Notes: generated by a model from the letters alone, not told the origin. A DNA stretch of 64,000 nucleotides from Pseudomonas putida (GCF_028682635.1 NZ_JANHLK010000004.1:62001-126000); one strand, 5' to 3'. Shown: positions 39,325 to 49,040, numbered from the stretch's first letter. Translations and numbers: made by a program.

Positions 39325-41751
39325 TCAAAACTCCAACGTACTCGACAACGTCACCTGCCGCGAATCCCCCATCGACACGAAGAACCGGCTCGCCGCCGAG
39401 GTGTAGTAGGTGCGGTCAAACAGGTTCTTCACGTTGAGCTGAAACTTGACCCGCTGCCCATCGAGCTGGGTGTCGTACGTGGCGAACGCATCGGCGACGG
39501 TATAGCTCGGCAGGTCGAAATCATTCACGGCATTGCCCGCTCGCTCCCCGACATAACGCGCGCCTGCGCCCACCCGCAGCTGATCGCCACCGATGAAGCT
39601 GCCAAAGTCGTACACCGCCGACAGCGAGCCGCTATTCCTGGCCACGTTCTGCAGCTGCTTGCCTTTGTAGACCGGGTCTTCGGTCACTTCGGCATCGGTG
39701 TAGGCATAGCTGCCGATCATGCTCCAACGGTCGCTGAGCTGGCCGCTCAAATCCACTTCCAGGCCGCGGGAACGCACTTCGCCCGCCGCGCTGTAGAGGG
39801 TCACCGGGCCTTCGGAATTGGCCACCAGGACGTTGCGTTTGTTGATGTCGAACAGCGCGATGTTGCCCGTTACGCGGCCCGGCATTTCCAGCCTGGCCCC
39901 GACTTCCCAGGACTTGGCTTCTTCCGGCGCAATGCTGCCATCGAGCACTGTGCTGCTGCCGCTCAACGGCGCGATGGTCGAGTTGGGCTTGAACGATTCG
40001 GTGTAGCTACCATAGAACGACAGCTCATCGGTGTAGCGGTAGACCAGACCGGCGCGCGGCACCCATTTCTGCCCGTTGCTGTCGGTGTTGGCCTTGAACG
40101 GCACGCCTTTGCCGGCGTACTGGTCGTACTCCTGGAAGCGTGCGCCCGCCACCAGGATCCATTGGTCGGTGAGGTGGATCGAGTCCTGCATGAACACCGA
40201 ATCGCTGCGCAGCTTGTCGGTCTGGGCACTGTCGGCCGGGCTGACTGTGGTACCCGGCACTTCACGGCCGTATACCGGGTCGAGGTAGCTGAAGGTGGTC
40301 AGGCTTTTCTGACGGATCAGGTCGGCCCGGTAGATCTTGCGGTACTCGTCATCGATCCCGAACACCAGGTCGTGTTGCATGCCCGCGACATCGACCTTGC
40401 CTTCGAGGCTGGCGGTGGTGAAACGGTCGGTGCTGATTGCATTCTGCGTGCCGTCCATGCTGCGTGTCAGCGTGCCCTTGCTGGTGTCGATGGCGGTCAC
40501 GCGCACCTGGCTGGCGTCATAGGTTTCGCGGTTCCAGCTGTAGCCGAAATGGGCTGTCCAGTTGTCGTGGAGTTCGTGATCGGCCTGGAAGTGATACAGG
40601 TCAGAGCGCCCTTCCATGTTGTTGAAGGGTTCGTCGAGCCGGCGATCCCGGGGGATGTCCAGCGGATGGTTGTCCCGGGGATCGATCACCGTGCCACGGT
40701 CGAACGGGGTCAGGAACTCCCGGTGTTCATAGGCGAACAACAGCTTGGTGCTTTCCCCGAACCAGGCCAGCGACGGCGCCACCAGGGTCTCGCGGTGCAC
40801 GCCGTAGTTGCGCCAGTAATCTTCGTCTTCGTGGTCCAGCACCATGCGGTAGGCGAAGCCGGAATCGCCCAGGGCGCCCGTGCTGTCAAAGGTGCCACCG
40901 CTGCCGTTCTTGCCTTCGCCATAGGTCGAACCACGCAAGGTCAGGGCGTTGTACGGATCAAGCTGCGGCTGCTTGCTGACCATGTTGACCACACCACCGG
41001 GATCCTGGATGCCGTAGAGCAACGAGGCCGGGCCCTTGAGCACTTCAACCCGGTCGACCGTGGCGTTCATGCCCCGCCCCTGCACCAGCGGCATGCCGTC
41101 GCGCATGATCGAGCCGTTGCGGTTATCGCCGAAACCGCGGGTCATCACCGAATCCTGGGTGCTGCCCAGCGTGTTGCCCTGGGTGATGCCGCTGACGTTC
41201 GCCAGCGCGTCGTCGAGGTTGCGCGGCGCCTGGTCGCGAATGACCTGGGCCGGGACGACGTTGACCGTCTGGGGAATTTCCTGAAGCGGCGTCGAGGTGC
41301 GCATCACCGAACTGGTGGGTGGCGGCTGGTAGCTGGTGGACTGATCCATCACCGAGGTAATGGTGGTGGCACCCAGGTTCAGCGCGCCCTCGATCGGTAG
41401 CGGCTCCAGGGCCATGGTGTGGCCATCAATGCGGCGGAAGGTCAGGCCAGAACCGCTGAGCAAACGCTGCAGGGCCTGTTCGGCACTCAACTGGCCGTTG
41501 AGCGCCGGGGCATTGAGGGCGTAAGGCGCTTCATCGGTGTAGACCACGCTGATGCCGGTGACCTGGCTGAAGTCGCTCAAGGCCTGGGGCAGTGGTTTGG
41601 CGGCCATCGAAAAGCTGAACAGCGAACTTTGCCGGGCGTTGGCCTGCGCGGCCATCACCCCATTCAACGGCAGCAGCGCCAACGCCGCGAAGCTCAACGC
41701 AGACACACCCAACCATTGTTTGACCGAACCCGATATTGCCCTGGACTTCAT
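39325..41751 (-). CDS. TonB-dependent siderophore receptor with STN signalling domain
   Basis: An 808-aa outer-membrane ferric-siderophore transporter and signal transducer. A signal peptide is followed by an STN domain (FSMAAKPLPQALSDFSQVTGISVVY, residues ~47-125), which talks to a FecR-like anti-sigma factor. Next come the plug (EIPQTVNVVPAQVIRDQAPRN; RVEVLKGPASLLYGIQDPGG) and a 22-strand barrel ending in SSTLEF. It is FpvA/FoxA/FiuA-like; the siderophore is unknown. The fecI/fecR genes lie directly upstream on the same strand. Confidence 0.94.
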   Translation of the reverse strand: MKSRAISGSVKQWLGVSALSFAALALLPLNGVMAAQANARQSSLFSFSMAAKPLPQALSDFSQVTGISVVYTDEAPYALNAPALNGQLSAEQALQRLLSGSGLTFRRIDGHTMALEPLPIEGALNLGATTITSVMDQSTSYQPPPTSSVMRTSTPLQEIPQTVNVVPAQVIRDQAPRNLDDALANVSGITQGNTLGSTQDSVMTRGFGDNRNGSIMRDGMPLVQGRGMNATVDRVEVLKGPASLLYGIQDPGGVVNMVSKQPQLDPYNALTLRGSTYGEGKNGSGGTFDSTGALGDSGFAYRMVLDHEDEDYWRNYGVHRETLVAPSLAWFGESTKLLFAYEHREFLTPFDRGTVIDPRDNHPLDIPRDRRLDEPFNNMEGRSDLYHFQADHELHDNWTAHFGYSWNRETYDASQVRVTAIDTSKGTLTRSMDGTQNAISTDRFTTASLEGKVDVAGMQHDLVFGIDDEYRKIYRADLIRQKSLTTFSYLDPVYGREVPGTTVSPADSAQTDKLRSDSVFMQDSIHLTDQWILVAGARFQEYDQYAGKGVPFKANTDSNGQKWVPRAGLVYRYTDELSFYGSYTESFKPNSTIAPLSGSSTVLDGSIAPEEAKSWEVGARLEMPGRVTGNIALFDINKRNVLVANSEGPVTLYSAAGEVRSRGLEVDLSGQLSDRWSMIGSYAYTDAEVTEDPVYKGKQLQNVARNSGSLSAVYDFGSFIGGDQLRVGAGARYVGERAGNAVNDFDLPSYTVADAFATYDTQLDGQRVKFQLNVKNLFDRTYYTSAASRFFVSMGDSRQVTLSSTLEF

Positions 41752-41804
41752 GACTCATGACCTGTGTAGAACCGCAACGGATGCGAATGACTCGCAGTTT
41801 CAGT

Positions 41805-41838
41805 CACTACACGGATGGCATTCGGGTTTACCTCAGCA
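41805..41838 (-). promoter_or_regulatory. Possible ECF (FecI-type) promoter of the receptor gene
   Basis: On the minus strand GGTAAA (41827-41832) and CGTGT (41809-41813) are 13 bases apart, about 55-80 bases upstream of the start codon. The match to FecI-type promoters is loose. Confidence 0.25.
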
Positions 41839-41887
41839 GAAAGTTGAAATATTTTTTTTTGGACGTTGAGGTGTTTGATCTGACGCC

Positions 41888-41952
41888 TTCGCTGGCAAGC
41901 CAGCTCCTACAGGGGACCGCGTTCAACCTGTAGGAGCTGGCTTGCCAGCGAA
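41888..41952. repeat. REPIN between the receptor and fecR genes
   Basis: TTCGCTGGCAAGCCAGCTCC and its inverse flank a short loop (CTACAGGGGACCGCGTTCAAC). It separates the sigma/anti-sigma pair from the receptor gene. Confidence 0.93.
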
Positions 41953-41965
41953 AGGGCCAGTCGCC

Positions 41966-42955
41966 TCACCGCAAAATGATCAGACGCCCCAGAACCTGAT
42001 GCTGCTCAAACCCCAACACCCCCTGCAAGGAACTCAAAACCGCCTGCGGATTCTGGCTCGGAAAACTGCCACTAACCGTTCGCTTGGCCAGCTCATCATT
42101 GAGCAACACGATCCGCCCGGGGTAATACCGCTGCAAATCCTCAACCACATCGGCCAGCGTCGCCTTGTAGTAATTGAGCCAACCTTGGCGCCACGCCAAC
42201 TGAGCCTCGCTGTCCACCGCGTGGAGCTTCTGCGCCGAGCCTTCGCCATAGGCCACCTGCTGGCCAGCCGTCAGGATCTGCTGCTCCGCATTCCTGTCCG
42301 CCGTCACGCCAACCCGACCCGACAACACTGTCACCTGCGCCCCATGGGGTTGCAGGCGCACCTCGAACTGCGTGCCCAGCACCCGCGCCTGGCCCTTCTC
42401 GGCGTCGACCACAAAGGGCTCTCCGGTGTGGACCACGCTGAAAAATCCGGCGCCGCGCCGCACCTGCACATGCCGCTCGCCACCGCTGAAATCCACGGCA
42501 ATCGCACTGTCGGCATCGAGAGTGACTTGCGAATGGTCGGCCAGGGTGACGGTGCGGATTTGCCCCGGTGCCGAGACATAATCGGCGCCCAGGTCATCGA
42601 TCCAGCGCAAGGGCTGCCAACCGCTGCCAAGGCTGATCATCAGCAGCAGGCAAGCCGCCATGGCCAGCGCACCCGACCAACGCCGGACGCTGCTGCGGCG
42701 TGAGCGATTCATCGCGTTGAGGTAACCCTGCAAGGCCAGAGCATCCTCATCGGCAAGCGTGCGCGCCGGCACTTCACTCAACTCCCACAGCACTTGGGCA
42801 CGGGCATACGCCTCGGCATGGGCCGGGTCGGCCTGCAACCACTGGCTGAAGGTGACCTGATCACCACTGCTGGGCTGGTCATGCAACAGACTCAGCCAGG
42901 CCAGCGCTTGCTGTTCCTGAGCGGGCGTCGGCATGACGCGTTCGATGCTATTCAC
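41966..42955 (-). CDS. FecR-type transmembrane anti-sigma/regulator protein
   Basis: A 329-aa protein. The N-terminal cytoplasmic anti-sigma part (AWLSLLHDQPSSGDQVTFSQWL) is followed by one membrane helix (about residues 93-111, GALAMAACLLLMISLG) and a periplasmic FecR domain (LGTQFEVRLQPHGAQVTVLSGRVGV) that contacts the receptor STN domain. The start is GTG 42955, overlapping the fecI stop (GTGA), which implies coupled translation. Confidence 0.93.
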   Translation of the reverse strand: MNSIERVMPTPAQEQQALAWLSLLHDQPSSGDQVTFSQWLQADPAHAEAYARAQVLWELSEVPARTLADEDALALQGYLNAMNRSRRSSVRRWSGALAMAACLLLMISLGSGWQPLRWIDDLGADYVSAPGQIRTVTLADHSQVTLDADSAIAVDFSGGERHVQVRRGAGFFSVVHTGEPFVVDAEKGQARVLGTQFEVRLQPHGAQVTVLSGRVGVTADRNAEQQILTAGQQVAYGEGSAQKLHAVDSEAQLAWRQGWLNYYKATLADVVEDLQRYYPGRIVLLNDELAKRTVSGSFPSQNPQAVLSSLQGVLGFEQHQVLGRLIILR

Positions 42956-43518
42956 GGTGCTTTCCCTGGCGTGCGCGGGTCGGGCTCCCGCAGGCTGGCC
43001 TTGCAGGCCTCGAGCGCGCGCATCATATGTTTTTCCACGGCACTTTGGGACAGGCCCATGGCCTTGGCGATCTCGGCGTACTTGCGGCCATGGATGCGGT
43101 TGAGCAGGAAGATCTGCCGCGTGCGCTCGGGCAACGCGCGTAATGCCGCTTCGACATGGCGCAGATCGTTGCCCGCCTCCAGCGCCGCTTGCGGTTCGCC
43201 GCCCACGCTGTCCGACGGTTGCGCCATCAAGCCTTCGTTGGCCCGCACCCGCGTGCCTTCACTGCGCAAATGGTCGATGGCGATGTTGCCAGCGCAGCGC
43301 AACAGGTAGGTACTGAGTTCTTCAACCTGCACCAGGGGGCGGCGCCAGAAACGGACGAACAGGTCCTGCACCAGGTCCGCCGCCGTTGCCCGGCAACCGA
43401 CGCGACGATTCACCAGCGCTTCCATTTGCGAACGCTGGGAGAGAAACACCTGGAGAAAATGTGCACGGGCGCAGCGTGGTTCGGCGTGCTCGATCTCAGG
43501 GGATTCGGGGGGCGTCAT
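42952..43518 (-). CDS. ECF sigma factor, FecI type
   Basis: A 188-aa iron-starvation sigma factor. Region 2 is VGCRATAADLVQDLFVRFWRR... with LLRCAGNIAIDHLRSEG, and region 4 is ALRALPERTRQIFLLNRIHGRKYAEIAKAMGLSQSAVEKHMM. It should drive the receptor gene when the STN-FecR signal is received. It begins 4 bases after the DUF3325 stop, so it is probably in the same transcript. Confidence 0.94.
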   Translation of the reverse strand: MTPPESPEIEHAEPRCARAHFLQVFLSQRSQMEALVNRRVGCRATAADLVQDLFVRFWRRPLVQVEELSTYLLRCAGNIAIDHLRSEGTRVRANEGLMAQPSDSVGGEPQAALEAGNDLRHVEAALRALPERTRQIFLLNRIHGRKYAEIAKAMGLSQSAVEKHMMRALEACKASLREPDPRTPGKAP

Positions 43519-43522
43519 CGAT

Positions 43523-43849
43523 TCAGTACTGCGCCATGGCGGCCATCGGGCTGGCCAACAGGCTCAGCCCGGCCAGCGCCAACGCCAGGCGCGGGCGATA
43601 CGGCAGCAGCAACACCAGCAGCAAAGCACTGAGCATCAGCACCGCGAACCACTCCACCAGCCCCAACGCCCAGCCTGGGACCGACACCGCGATCCAGAGC
43701 GACAGCACAAGCAACAGCCCGCCAGCCAGATTCAATCCCAGGCATAAGCGCTGCGACGGTTTGCGCCCCAGCAAGTCGGCATGGTGCCGATCCATGGACA
43801 AACACAGTGCCGTGAAACCGGCGTAGCAGAGCAACGAGACCAGCAACAT
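43523..43849 (-). CDS. DUF3325 family membrane protein
   Basis: A 108-aa product with three or four hydrophobic helices (MLLVSLLCYAGFTALCLSMDRHH; LNLAGGLLLVLSLWIAVSV) of the DUF3325 family, commonly found with PepSY proteins beside siderophore receptor genes. The gene abuts the PepSY gene (next base after its stop). Function unknown; it may be part of a membrane ferric-reductase complex. Confidence 0.88.
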   Translation of the reverse strand: MLLVSLLCYAGFTALCLSMDRHHADLLGRKPSQRLCLGLNLAGGLLLVLSLWIAVSVPGWALGLVEWFAVLMLSALLLVLLLPYRPRLALALAGLSLLASPMAAMAQY

Positions 43850-45430
43850 TCAGTTCGCCTCTTGCTCAAGATGGGTCGATCGGGCGCGTTGCTGTCCACG
43901 GGCTTTTGCCAGCTCTGCGCGCTGCATTTTCCAGGCGGCCCAACCCAGTAGCAGGCCGCTGGCCAGGCACGCCAGATCGAAACCGGCCATGGCCCAATCA
44001 CCCTCAACAAGCGAGACGCCCAGGTGCCAGGGCGTGGTCAAGGCGTTGAGCAACGGCACCGCGGCAAACAGCGCCGCCGCCAGCGTCAACTGCTCCACCC
44101 ACGCGGCGCGACCCCGGCGGACCAGGGCATGCAGCAGGCTCAAGCCCCACACGATAAAGAAGCTGTCGACCTCCCAATCCGCTCGCCCGACCATGCCGAC
44201 CGGCAGCAGCCGGTTGGCCCAGAAGTATACGGCGACGGCGACCAGCAACCCCGACATGCTTGCGATGTTAAGGACCTCCACCAGCCGCAATTCAAATGGC
44301 AGCACGCCGCTTTTGGCATGCTTGAGCTGACGCTTGCCGAGCCAGATCACCAGCCCGGTGCCGATCATTGCCGTGCCCGCCAGTCCGCAGATGAAATACA
44401 GCCAGCGCAACATCGGGCCGGCGAAATGCCCCATGTGCAAGCCATAGAATCCGCCGGCTATCGCCATGGGCAGGGTTCGTGGTGGTGTCGAGTCGAGCAG
44501 TTCACCGGTCACGCCATTGAAGGTCACGGCGCTGCCATAGTCGTAGACCACCCGGTCCGCGCTTTCCCGGGCCAGGATCACCGCGGCATTCGCATCGCCA
44601 GGATTGCTCACCGTCACGCGTGCGGCCCGACCGCCCGACCACTGCCCGCGAGCCTGCTCCAGCAAGGGCGCCAACGCCACCAACGGCGCAGGTTTGCCAG
44701 CCGATGGCGGCGTATTGGCCGCCGGAAAAACTTCGCTGTAAAACGCCTGGGCATCGCCCTTATAGGCGGCAACGATGCTCGCCGGCATCACCATCGCCAT
44801 GAAAATCACCAGGCTGCTATAGGTGATCATCAGGTGGAACGGCAACACCAGCACACCCACCGCGTTATGCCCGTCGAGCCAGGAACGCTGGCCCTTGCGC
44901 GGACGGAAGGTGAAGAAGTCCTTGAAGATTTTCTTGTGGGTGATGATGCCGCTGATCAGCGCGACAAACATCACCATGGCCGCAAGGGTCGACAACCAGC
45001 GGCCCCACGGATAAGGCATTTGCAGTTGAAAGTGGAAGCGGTAGAAGAACTCGCCACCCCGAGTCTCGCGGCCCTGCACTTGGTTGCCGGTTTGCGGGTC
45101 GAGGAGTTTCTCCGTGAGCTGGCCGCGCTCGCCGGGCTTGGCCGGCGTCTGCTGCCAGCGCACCGACAGGCGGGGATCGCGGGCACTGGGTAAATCGATG
45201 ATCCAGCGCGCAGCGCCCGGGGCGTGCTGCCCAAGATAGGCCTGGGCCAGCGCCAGGCTGGCCTCGGTGGACACTGGACGGGCGGGGATTTCCGGCTGCA
45301 TCCAGTGGTTGGTCTCGTCCTTGAAATAAGCGAGGGTGCCGGTCAGGAAAATCGCAAACAGCAGCCAGCCGAAAATCAGGCCGGCCCAGGTGTGCAGCCA
45401 GGCCATGGCCTGGCGAAAGCCCTCTTTCAT
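43850..45430 (-). CDS. PepSY-associated TM helix protein (putative siderophore-iron reductase)
   Basis: A 526-aa inner-membrane protein starting MKEGFRQAMAWLHTWAGLIFGW at 45430. It has the PepSY_TM layout: a first helix, a large periplasmic domain (~residues 40-160), and a helix with FVALISGIITHKKIFKDFFTFRPRKGQRSW, then LDGHNAVGVLVLPFHLMITYSSL. A second periplasmic domain and several C-terminal helices follow. Conserved His residues near helices could ligate haem, as in FoxB/FpvG-type iron-siderophore reductases. The longer open frame upstream is not family-like. Confidence 0.92.
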   Translation of the reverse strand: MKEGFRQAMAWLHTWAGLIFGWLLFAIFLTGTLAYFKDETNHWMQPEIPARPVSTEASLALAQAYLGQHAPGAARWIIDLPSARDPRLSVRWQQTPAKPGERGQLTEKLLDPQTGNQVQGRETRGGEFFYRFHFQLQMPYPWGRWLSTLAAMVMFVALISGIITHKKIFKDFFTFRPRKGQRSWLDGHNAVGVLVLPFHLMITYSSLVIFMAMVMPASIVAAYKGDAQAFYSEVFPAANTPPSAGKPAPLVALAPLLEQARGQWSGGRAARVTVSNPGDANAAVILARESADRVVYDYGSAVTFNGVTGELLDSTPPRTLPMAIAGGFYGLHMGHFAGPMLRWLYFICGLAGTAMIGTGLVIWLGKRQLKHAKSGVLPFELRLVEVLNIASMSGLLVAVAVYFWANRLLPVGMVGRADWEVDSFFIVWGLSLLHALVRRGRAAWVEQLTLAAALFAAVPLLNALTTPWHLGVSLVEGDWAMAGFDLACLASGLLLGWAAWKMQRAELAKARGQQRARSTHLEQEAN

Positions 45431-45726
45431 GACCGCTCCATCCAGTACCCCATCCCCGCTGCCGCTGCCAAAACCAGGCCCGTCACGATCAATCCGAACC
45501 AGGCCCGCCACGCTGAGCGACAGGCAAAACACCAGATCACCGCCAGCAGATAAACCACGAACGAGCTCATCATCCCGGTCACTACCGCTTCGGTGCGGGC
45601 CATGGGGGCCCAAAGCGTCAGGCACACGCTGGCCAACGTGGTCACCAGATAGCCGCCGAACACGGCAGCCAGCACCCGCGAAGTGACCGCCAGGCGATAG
45701 GAAACAGGGAGTGTCTTGGCTTTCAT
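45427..45726 (-). CDS. DUF3649 family membrane protein
   Basis: A 99-aa product with three hydrophobic helices (LAAVFGGYLVTTLASVCLTLW; SSFVVYLLAVIWCFAC; LIVTGLVLAAAAGMGYW). DUF3649 proteins accompany PepSY and DUF3325 proteins in iron-uptake operons. It overlaps the PepSY start by 4 bases (ATGA) and is the first gene of the iron operon, directly behind a Fur-like box. Confidence 0.9.
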   Translation of the reverse strand: MKAKTLPVSYRLAVTSRVLAAVFGGYLVTTLASVCLTLWAPMARTEAVVTGMMSSFVVYLLAVIWCFACRSAWRAWFGLIVTGLVLAAAAGMGYWMERS

Positions 45727-45784
45727 GTCGCGACCTTGAAACCGGGTGAGGCCCCATGAACGTCACGGGGCCAGCAAGGCGCAA

Positions 45785-45807
45785 TATTAATGATAAATAT
45801 TCTCATA
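45785..45807. promoter_or_regulatory. Candidate Fur box of the iron operon
   Basis: AATATTAATGATAAATATT followed by CTCAT reads as three NATWAT-like hexamers and lies ~60 bases upstream of the DUF3649 start. It fits Fur repression of the whole downstream run. Confidence 0.7.
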
Positions 45808-45852
45808 CGCAAAACTGTCGGATGAGATCAGGTTCCAGCAGGTACAAAAAAC

Positions 45853-45881
45853 AAAACGGGCCTGCAATGCAGGCCCGTTTT
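45853..45881. terminator. Terminator of the ribosome-associated protein gene
   Basis: AAAACGGGCCTGC-AA-TGCAGGCCCGTTTT: a strong hairpin with A- and T-tracts, lying 29 bases past the stop of the minus-strand gene. Confidence 0.92.
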
Positions 45882-45910
45882 CGGTGGGAAGGTAAAAAGT
45901 GAATCAGGCG

Positions 45911-46321
45911 TCAGGCGTTTTGCGCAGCCTGTTCGTTTTCAAGAAACTCTTCTTCCAGGAGCACATCAGCGCGAGCCCTCGGCTCGAACGGCACTACCGC
46001 GGCGCGTGGTTTGCCTCGCAATTTGCCGAACAGGTGTTCCAGCGCATGCTCGAGTTTCTCGGCGGCTCCGTCGATCGCCAGTTCCAGGCTGGCGGCTTTA
46101 TGGGTGACAGAAATCGGTTGGTGGCCTTTTGGCCGCGCTTCCAGCTGGCAGCGCATATCGTGGGGACCAGGCTTGTCGCCGTTCTCGTCCCGCAGGTGGA
46201 CCTCGACACGTGTCAGGTCCTCTTCGTAGCGTTCGAGCGTGCTCTCAATGGTAGTACGTACCCACTCCTCCAGTCGTTTACTGCCTTGAATATGGTTATC
46301 GCTATTGACTTGGATTTGCAT
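45911..46321 (-). CDS. HPF/RaiA-family ribosome-associated protein
   Basis: A 136-aa S30AE-fold protein: MQIQVNSDNHIQGSKRLEEWVRTTIE..., then a beta-hairpin with RVEVHLRDENGDKPGP and the helix ASLELAIDGAAEKLEHALEHLFGKL. The family binds the ribosome decoding region in stationary phase or stress. The acidic C-terminal tail (LLEEEFLENEQAAQNA) lacks the long-HPF dimerisation domain. It is not the hpf gene of the rpoN cluster, so it is probably a second, condition-specific paralogue. Confidence 0.85.
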   Translation of the reverse strand: MQIQVNSDNHIQGSKRLEEWVRTTIESTLERYEEDLTRVEVHLRDENGDKPGPHDMRCQLEARPKGHQPISVTHKAASLELAIDGAAEKLEHALEHLFGKLRGKPRAAVVPFEPRARADVLLEEEFLENEQAAQNA

Positions 46322-46460
46322 AGTTCATCCCTTATTTCAGCTAGCTCGCGAGAGGCCGGTCAGCTAAGCCCTTGGGCGTCATCACCGTGACCTCTTGGTT
46401 ACACAATCGGTCTGTACGATGAACATTTCAACCCCTAGAAAAAGATAAATATCTATTCGC

Positions 46461-46481
46461 AAAAAAAGCCGGACAACCGGT
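46461..46481 (-). terminator. Weak terminator of the LysR gene
   Basis: On the minus strand ACCGG-TTG-TCCGGC is followed by seven T. The stem is short. Confidence 0.4.
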
Positions 46482-46535
46482 AAATGCGCTGTTAAGGTCG
46501 GGAGTTGGGTCGACCCGCTCCTTCGTCACGAATTC

Positions 46536-47483
46536 TCACATCTGCCCCTCCGACAGCGGGTGCAGGCCGCGAAAAATCCCCGCTTCCTCCACCAGCCAGT
46601 CGTGCACCGCCCGCACCCCCGGATGGCTCAGCGCCCCTGGCGCGTAGAGCACCATGTAGCGCTTGTGATTGGGCACCGCCAGGCCGAACGGAACGATCAA
46701 TGCGCCCCGCTCCAGCTCGTCATTGAGCAGCGTGCGTCGGGCGATGGCCACGCCCATTCCGGCGATGGCCGCTTCGATGGTCAGGTGATTGCGATTGAAG
46801 GTGTGTCCGCGCCGCACATCCGCGCCTTCAAAGCCGATGGCATCCAGATAAAACTCCCATTCCGCATATTCGTAACTGCCGCGCCAGGCGGTGATGTCAT
46901 GCAACAACGGAAAATGCAGCAGGTCCGCCGGGCCATGCAACGGCGGACGCCCGCGCAACAAGCTCGGGGCGCAGACCGGGAAAATCTGCTCATCGAGCAA
47001 GGCTGTGGATAACAGGCCCGGATAGCTGCCGTCGTTGAGGTCGATGGCCAGGTCGAAATCACCTTCGTGCAACGGCACGCTGCTGTCCTCGGCCACCAGG
47101 CGCAGCTGTATGTCCGGAAAGCGCTGCTGCAAGCGCGGCAGGCGCGGCGTGAGCCATTTGCTCAGGAAGGAAGGGATCGAACGCACCCGCAGCGTGCCGC
47201 TGATCATGCCCGCGTCCAGCCGGCGCAATTCCGCATCGATGCTGCCGTAGGCCTCGTTGACGGTTATGGCCAATCGCTGGCCTTCGGCGCTCAGTTCCAC
47301 GCCCCGGGCACGCCGGTGAAACAGGCGAAAACCCAGGCGCTCCTCCAGTTGCCTGATCTGCTGGCTGACCGCCCCCGGCGTTATGTGCAGTTCTTCGGCG
47401 CAACGGGTGAACGACAAGTGCCGTGCGGCACAGGAAAACACCTGCAGCCAGACATAAGTCTGGGCGTGTAATTGACGGCTCAT
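46536..47483 (-). CDS. GcvA-like LysR-family regulator
   Basis: A 315-aa LysR-type protein of the GcvA/AmpR/DsdC subgroup. The recognition helix region is LSFTRCAEELHITPGAVSQQIRQLEERLG and the effector domain carries GTLRVRSIPSFLSKWLTPRLPRLQ. It is divergent from sdaA across 135 bases and is inferred to control it in response to an amino acid such as serine or glycine. Confidence 0.92.
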   Translation of the reverse strand: MSRQLHAQTYVWLQVFSCAARHLSFTRCAEELHITPGAVSQQIRQLEERLGFRLFHRRARGVELSAEGQRLAITVNEAYGSIDAELRRLDAGMISGTLRVRSIPSFLSKWLTPRLPRLQQRFPDIQLRLVAEDSSVPLHEGDFDLAIDLNDGSYPGLLSTALLDEQIFPVCAPSLLRGRPPLHGPADLLHFPLLHDITAWRGSYEYAEWEFYLDAIGFEGADVRRGHTFNRNHLTIEAAIAGMGVAIARRTLLNDELERGALIVPFGLAVPNHKRYMVLYAPGALSHPGVRAVHDWLVEEAGIFRGLHPLSEGQM

Positions 47484-47618
47484 CGTTTAGTCCTGCTAAA
47501 GGCTCTCTTAGGAAGTTTCGTTGGTCACGTAGGACCTAGGGAGGCAGTATCGCTGAAATTGCGCTTGTCCTACAAAAATGGCAGCGATTCATCTCCCATT
47601 GCAGGAATAGGCTTTAGC

Positions 47619-48995
47619 ATGGCTATCAGTGTTTTCGATCTCTTCAAAGTCGGCATCGGCCCGTCCAGTTCCCATACCGTCGGTCCGATGCGCGCCGCGG
47701 CGACCTTCGCCCAAGCGCTGGTCGACCAGGCGCTGCTGAACGATGTGCGGCGAGTGGAGATTCGCCTCTACGGCTCCTTGTCGGCCACCGGCGTCGGTCA
47801 CGCCACCGACCGTGCCTGCGTAATGGGCCTGATGGGCGAATGGCCAGACCGTATCGATCCCACCACCATCGACAGCCGCATCCATACCCTGCGGGAAACC
47901 GGCGAGTTGTCCCTGGCCGGCCAGGCGAGCATCGCGTTCGACTGGTCCCGCGATCTGCTGCTGCTCGACGAGAGCCTGCCCTACCATCCCAACGCCATGT
48001 CCCTGACCGCGTTTGGCGAGACTGGCGAACTGTTCGAGCAAACGTACTACTCGATCGGCGGCGGTTTCATCATCGAGGCGGCGGAAGCCGAATCCGGTGT
48101 GGCGCCTGCCAACGATGTGGTGTTGCCGTACGATTTCTCCAGCGCTGCCGAACTGCTAAAGCTTTGCAACCAGCACGGTCTGCGGGTTGGTGAGCTGATG
48201 ATGGCCAACGAACGGGCCTGGCGCAGTGACGAAGAAATACGTCAGGGCTTGCTGCACATCTGGTCGGTGATGCGCGAATGTGTCGAGCAGGGGCTGGAGC
48301 ACGAAGGCATCCTCCCTGGAGGCCTGAATGTGCCGCGACGCGCGGCGAAGTTGCACCGCAGCCTGTTGGAAATCGGCAAGCCGAACGTCATTACTTCGAC
48401 CCTGTCGGCCATGGAATGGGTGAACCTGTTCGCCCTCGCCGTCAACGAAGAAAACGCCGCCGGCGGGCGCATGGTGACCGCGCCGACCAACGGCGCAGCG
48501 GGGATCATTCCGGCGGTGCTGCACTACTACATGAAGTTCAACCCTGATGCGTCGGACGATGACGTCGTGGCGTTCTTCCTGGGCGCGGCCGCCGTCGGCA
48601 TTCTCTGCAAGAAAAACGCCTCGATCTCCGGCGCCGAAGTCGGCTGCCAGGGCGAGGTCGGCTCAGCCTGCGCCATGGCCGCCGCCGGTCTCGCAGAAGT
48701 GCTCGGCGCCACGCCAGAGCAATTGGAAAACGCCGCCGAGATCGGCCTGGAACACAACCTCGGCCTGACCTGCGACCCGGTCGGCGGGTTGGTGCAAGTG
48801 CCGTGCATCGAGCGCAACGCGATTGCTGCGGTCAAGGCCATCAACGCCACGCAGATGGCCCTGCGCGGCGACGGCAAACACTTCATTTCCCTGGATCGGG
48901 TGATCCGCACCATGCGCGACACCGGTGCCGACATGCACGACAAGTATAAAGAGACATCCCGTGGCGGCCTGGCGGTGAACTGGGTGGAATGCTGA
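47619..48995 (+). CDS. sdaA: L-serine ammonia-lyase SdaA
   Basis: Iron-sulfur L-serine dehydratase that converts serine to pyruvate and ammonia, 458 aa. The start is [20 protein letters not shown] at 47619; the open frame extends 49 codons upstream into the promoter. The beta domain has SSSHTVGPM. The alpha domain has the cluster-binding cysteines in [23 protein letters not shown] and [16 protein letters not shown] bidirectional terminator follows the stop. Confidence 0.95.
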   Translation: MAISVFDLFKVGIGPSSSHTVGPMRAAATFAQALVDQALLNDVRRVEIRLYGSLSATGVGHATDRACVMGLMGEWPDRIDPTTIDSRIHTLRETGELSLAGQASIAFDWSRDLLLLDESLPYHPNAMSLTAFGETGELFEQTYYSIGGGFIIEAAEAESGVAPANDVVLPYDFSSAAELLKLCNQHGLRVGELMMANERAWRSDEEIRQGLLHIWSVMRECVEQGLEHEGILPGGLNVPRRAAKLHRSLLEIGKPNVITSTLSAMEWVNLFALAVNEENAAGGRMVTAPTNGAAGIIPAVLHYYMKFNPDASDDDVVAFFLGAAAVGILCKKNASISGAEVGCQGEVGSACAMAAAGLAEVLGATPEQLENAAEIGLEHNLGLTCDPVGGLVQVPCIERNAIAAVKAINATQMALRGDGKHFISLDRVIRTMRDTGADMHDKYKETSRGGLAVNWVEC

Positions 48996-49040
48996 CCGGT
49001 TTGGTGGCATGCGGGCAGTCAGTGCCCTGAAAAGGGTAGG

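Noticed and set aside
39289..41400. A 703-codon plus-strand frame opposite the TonB receptor gene
   Set aside because: No recognisable domain; the receptor on the minus strand has STN, plug and barrel features throughout.
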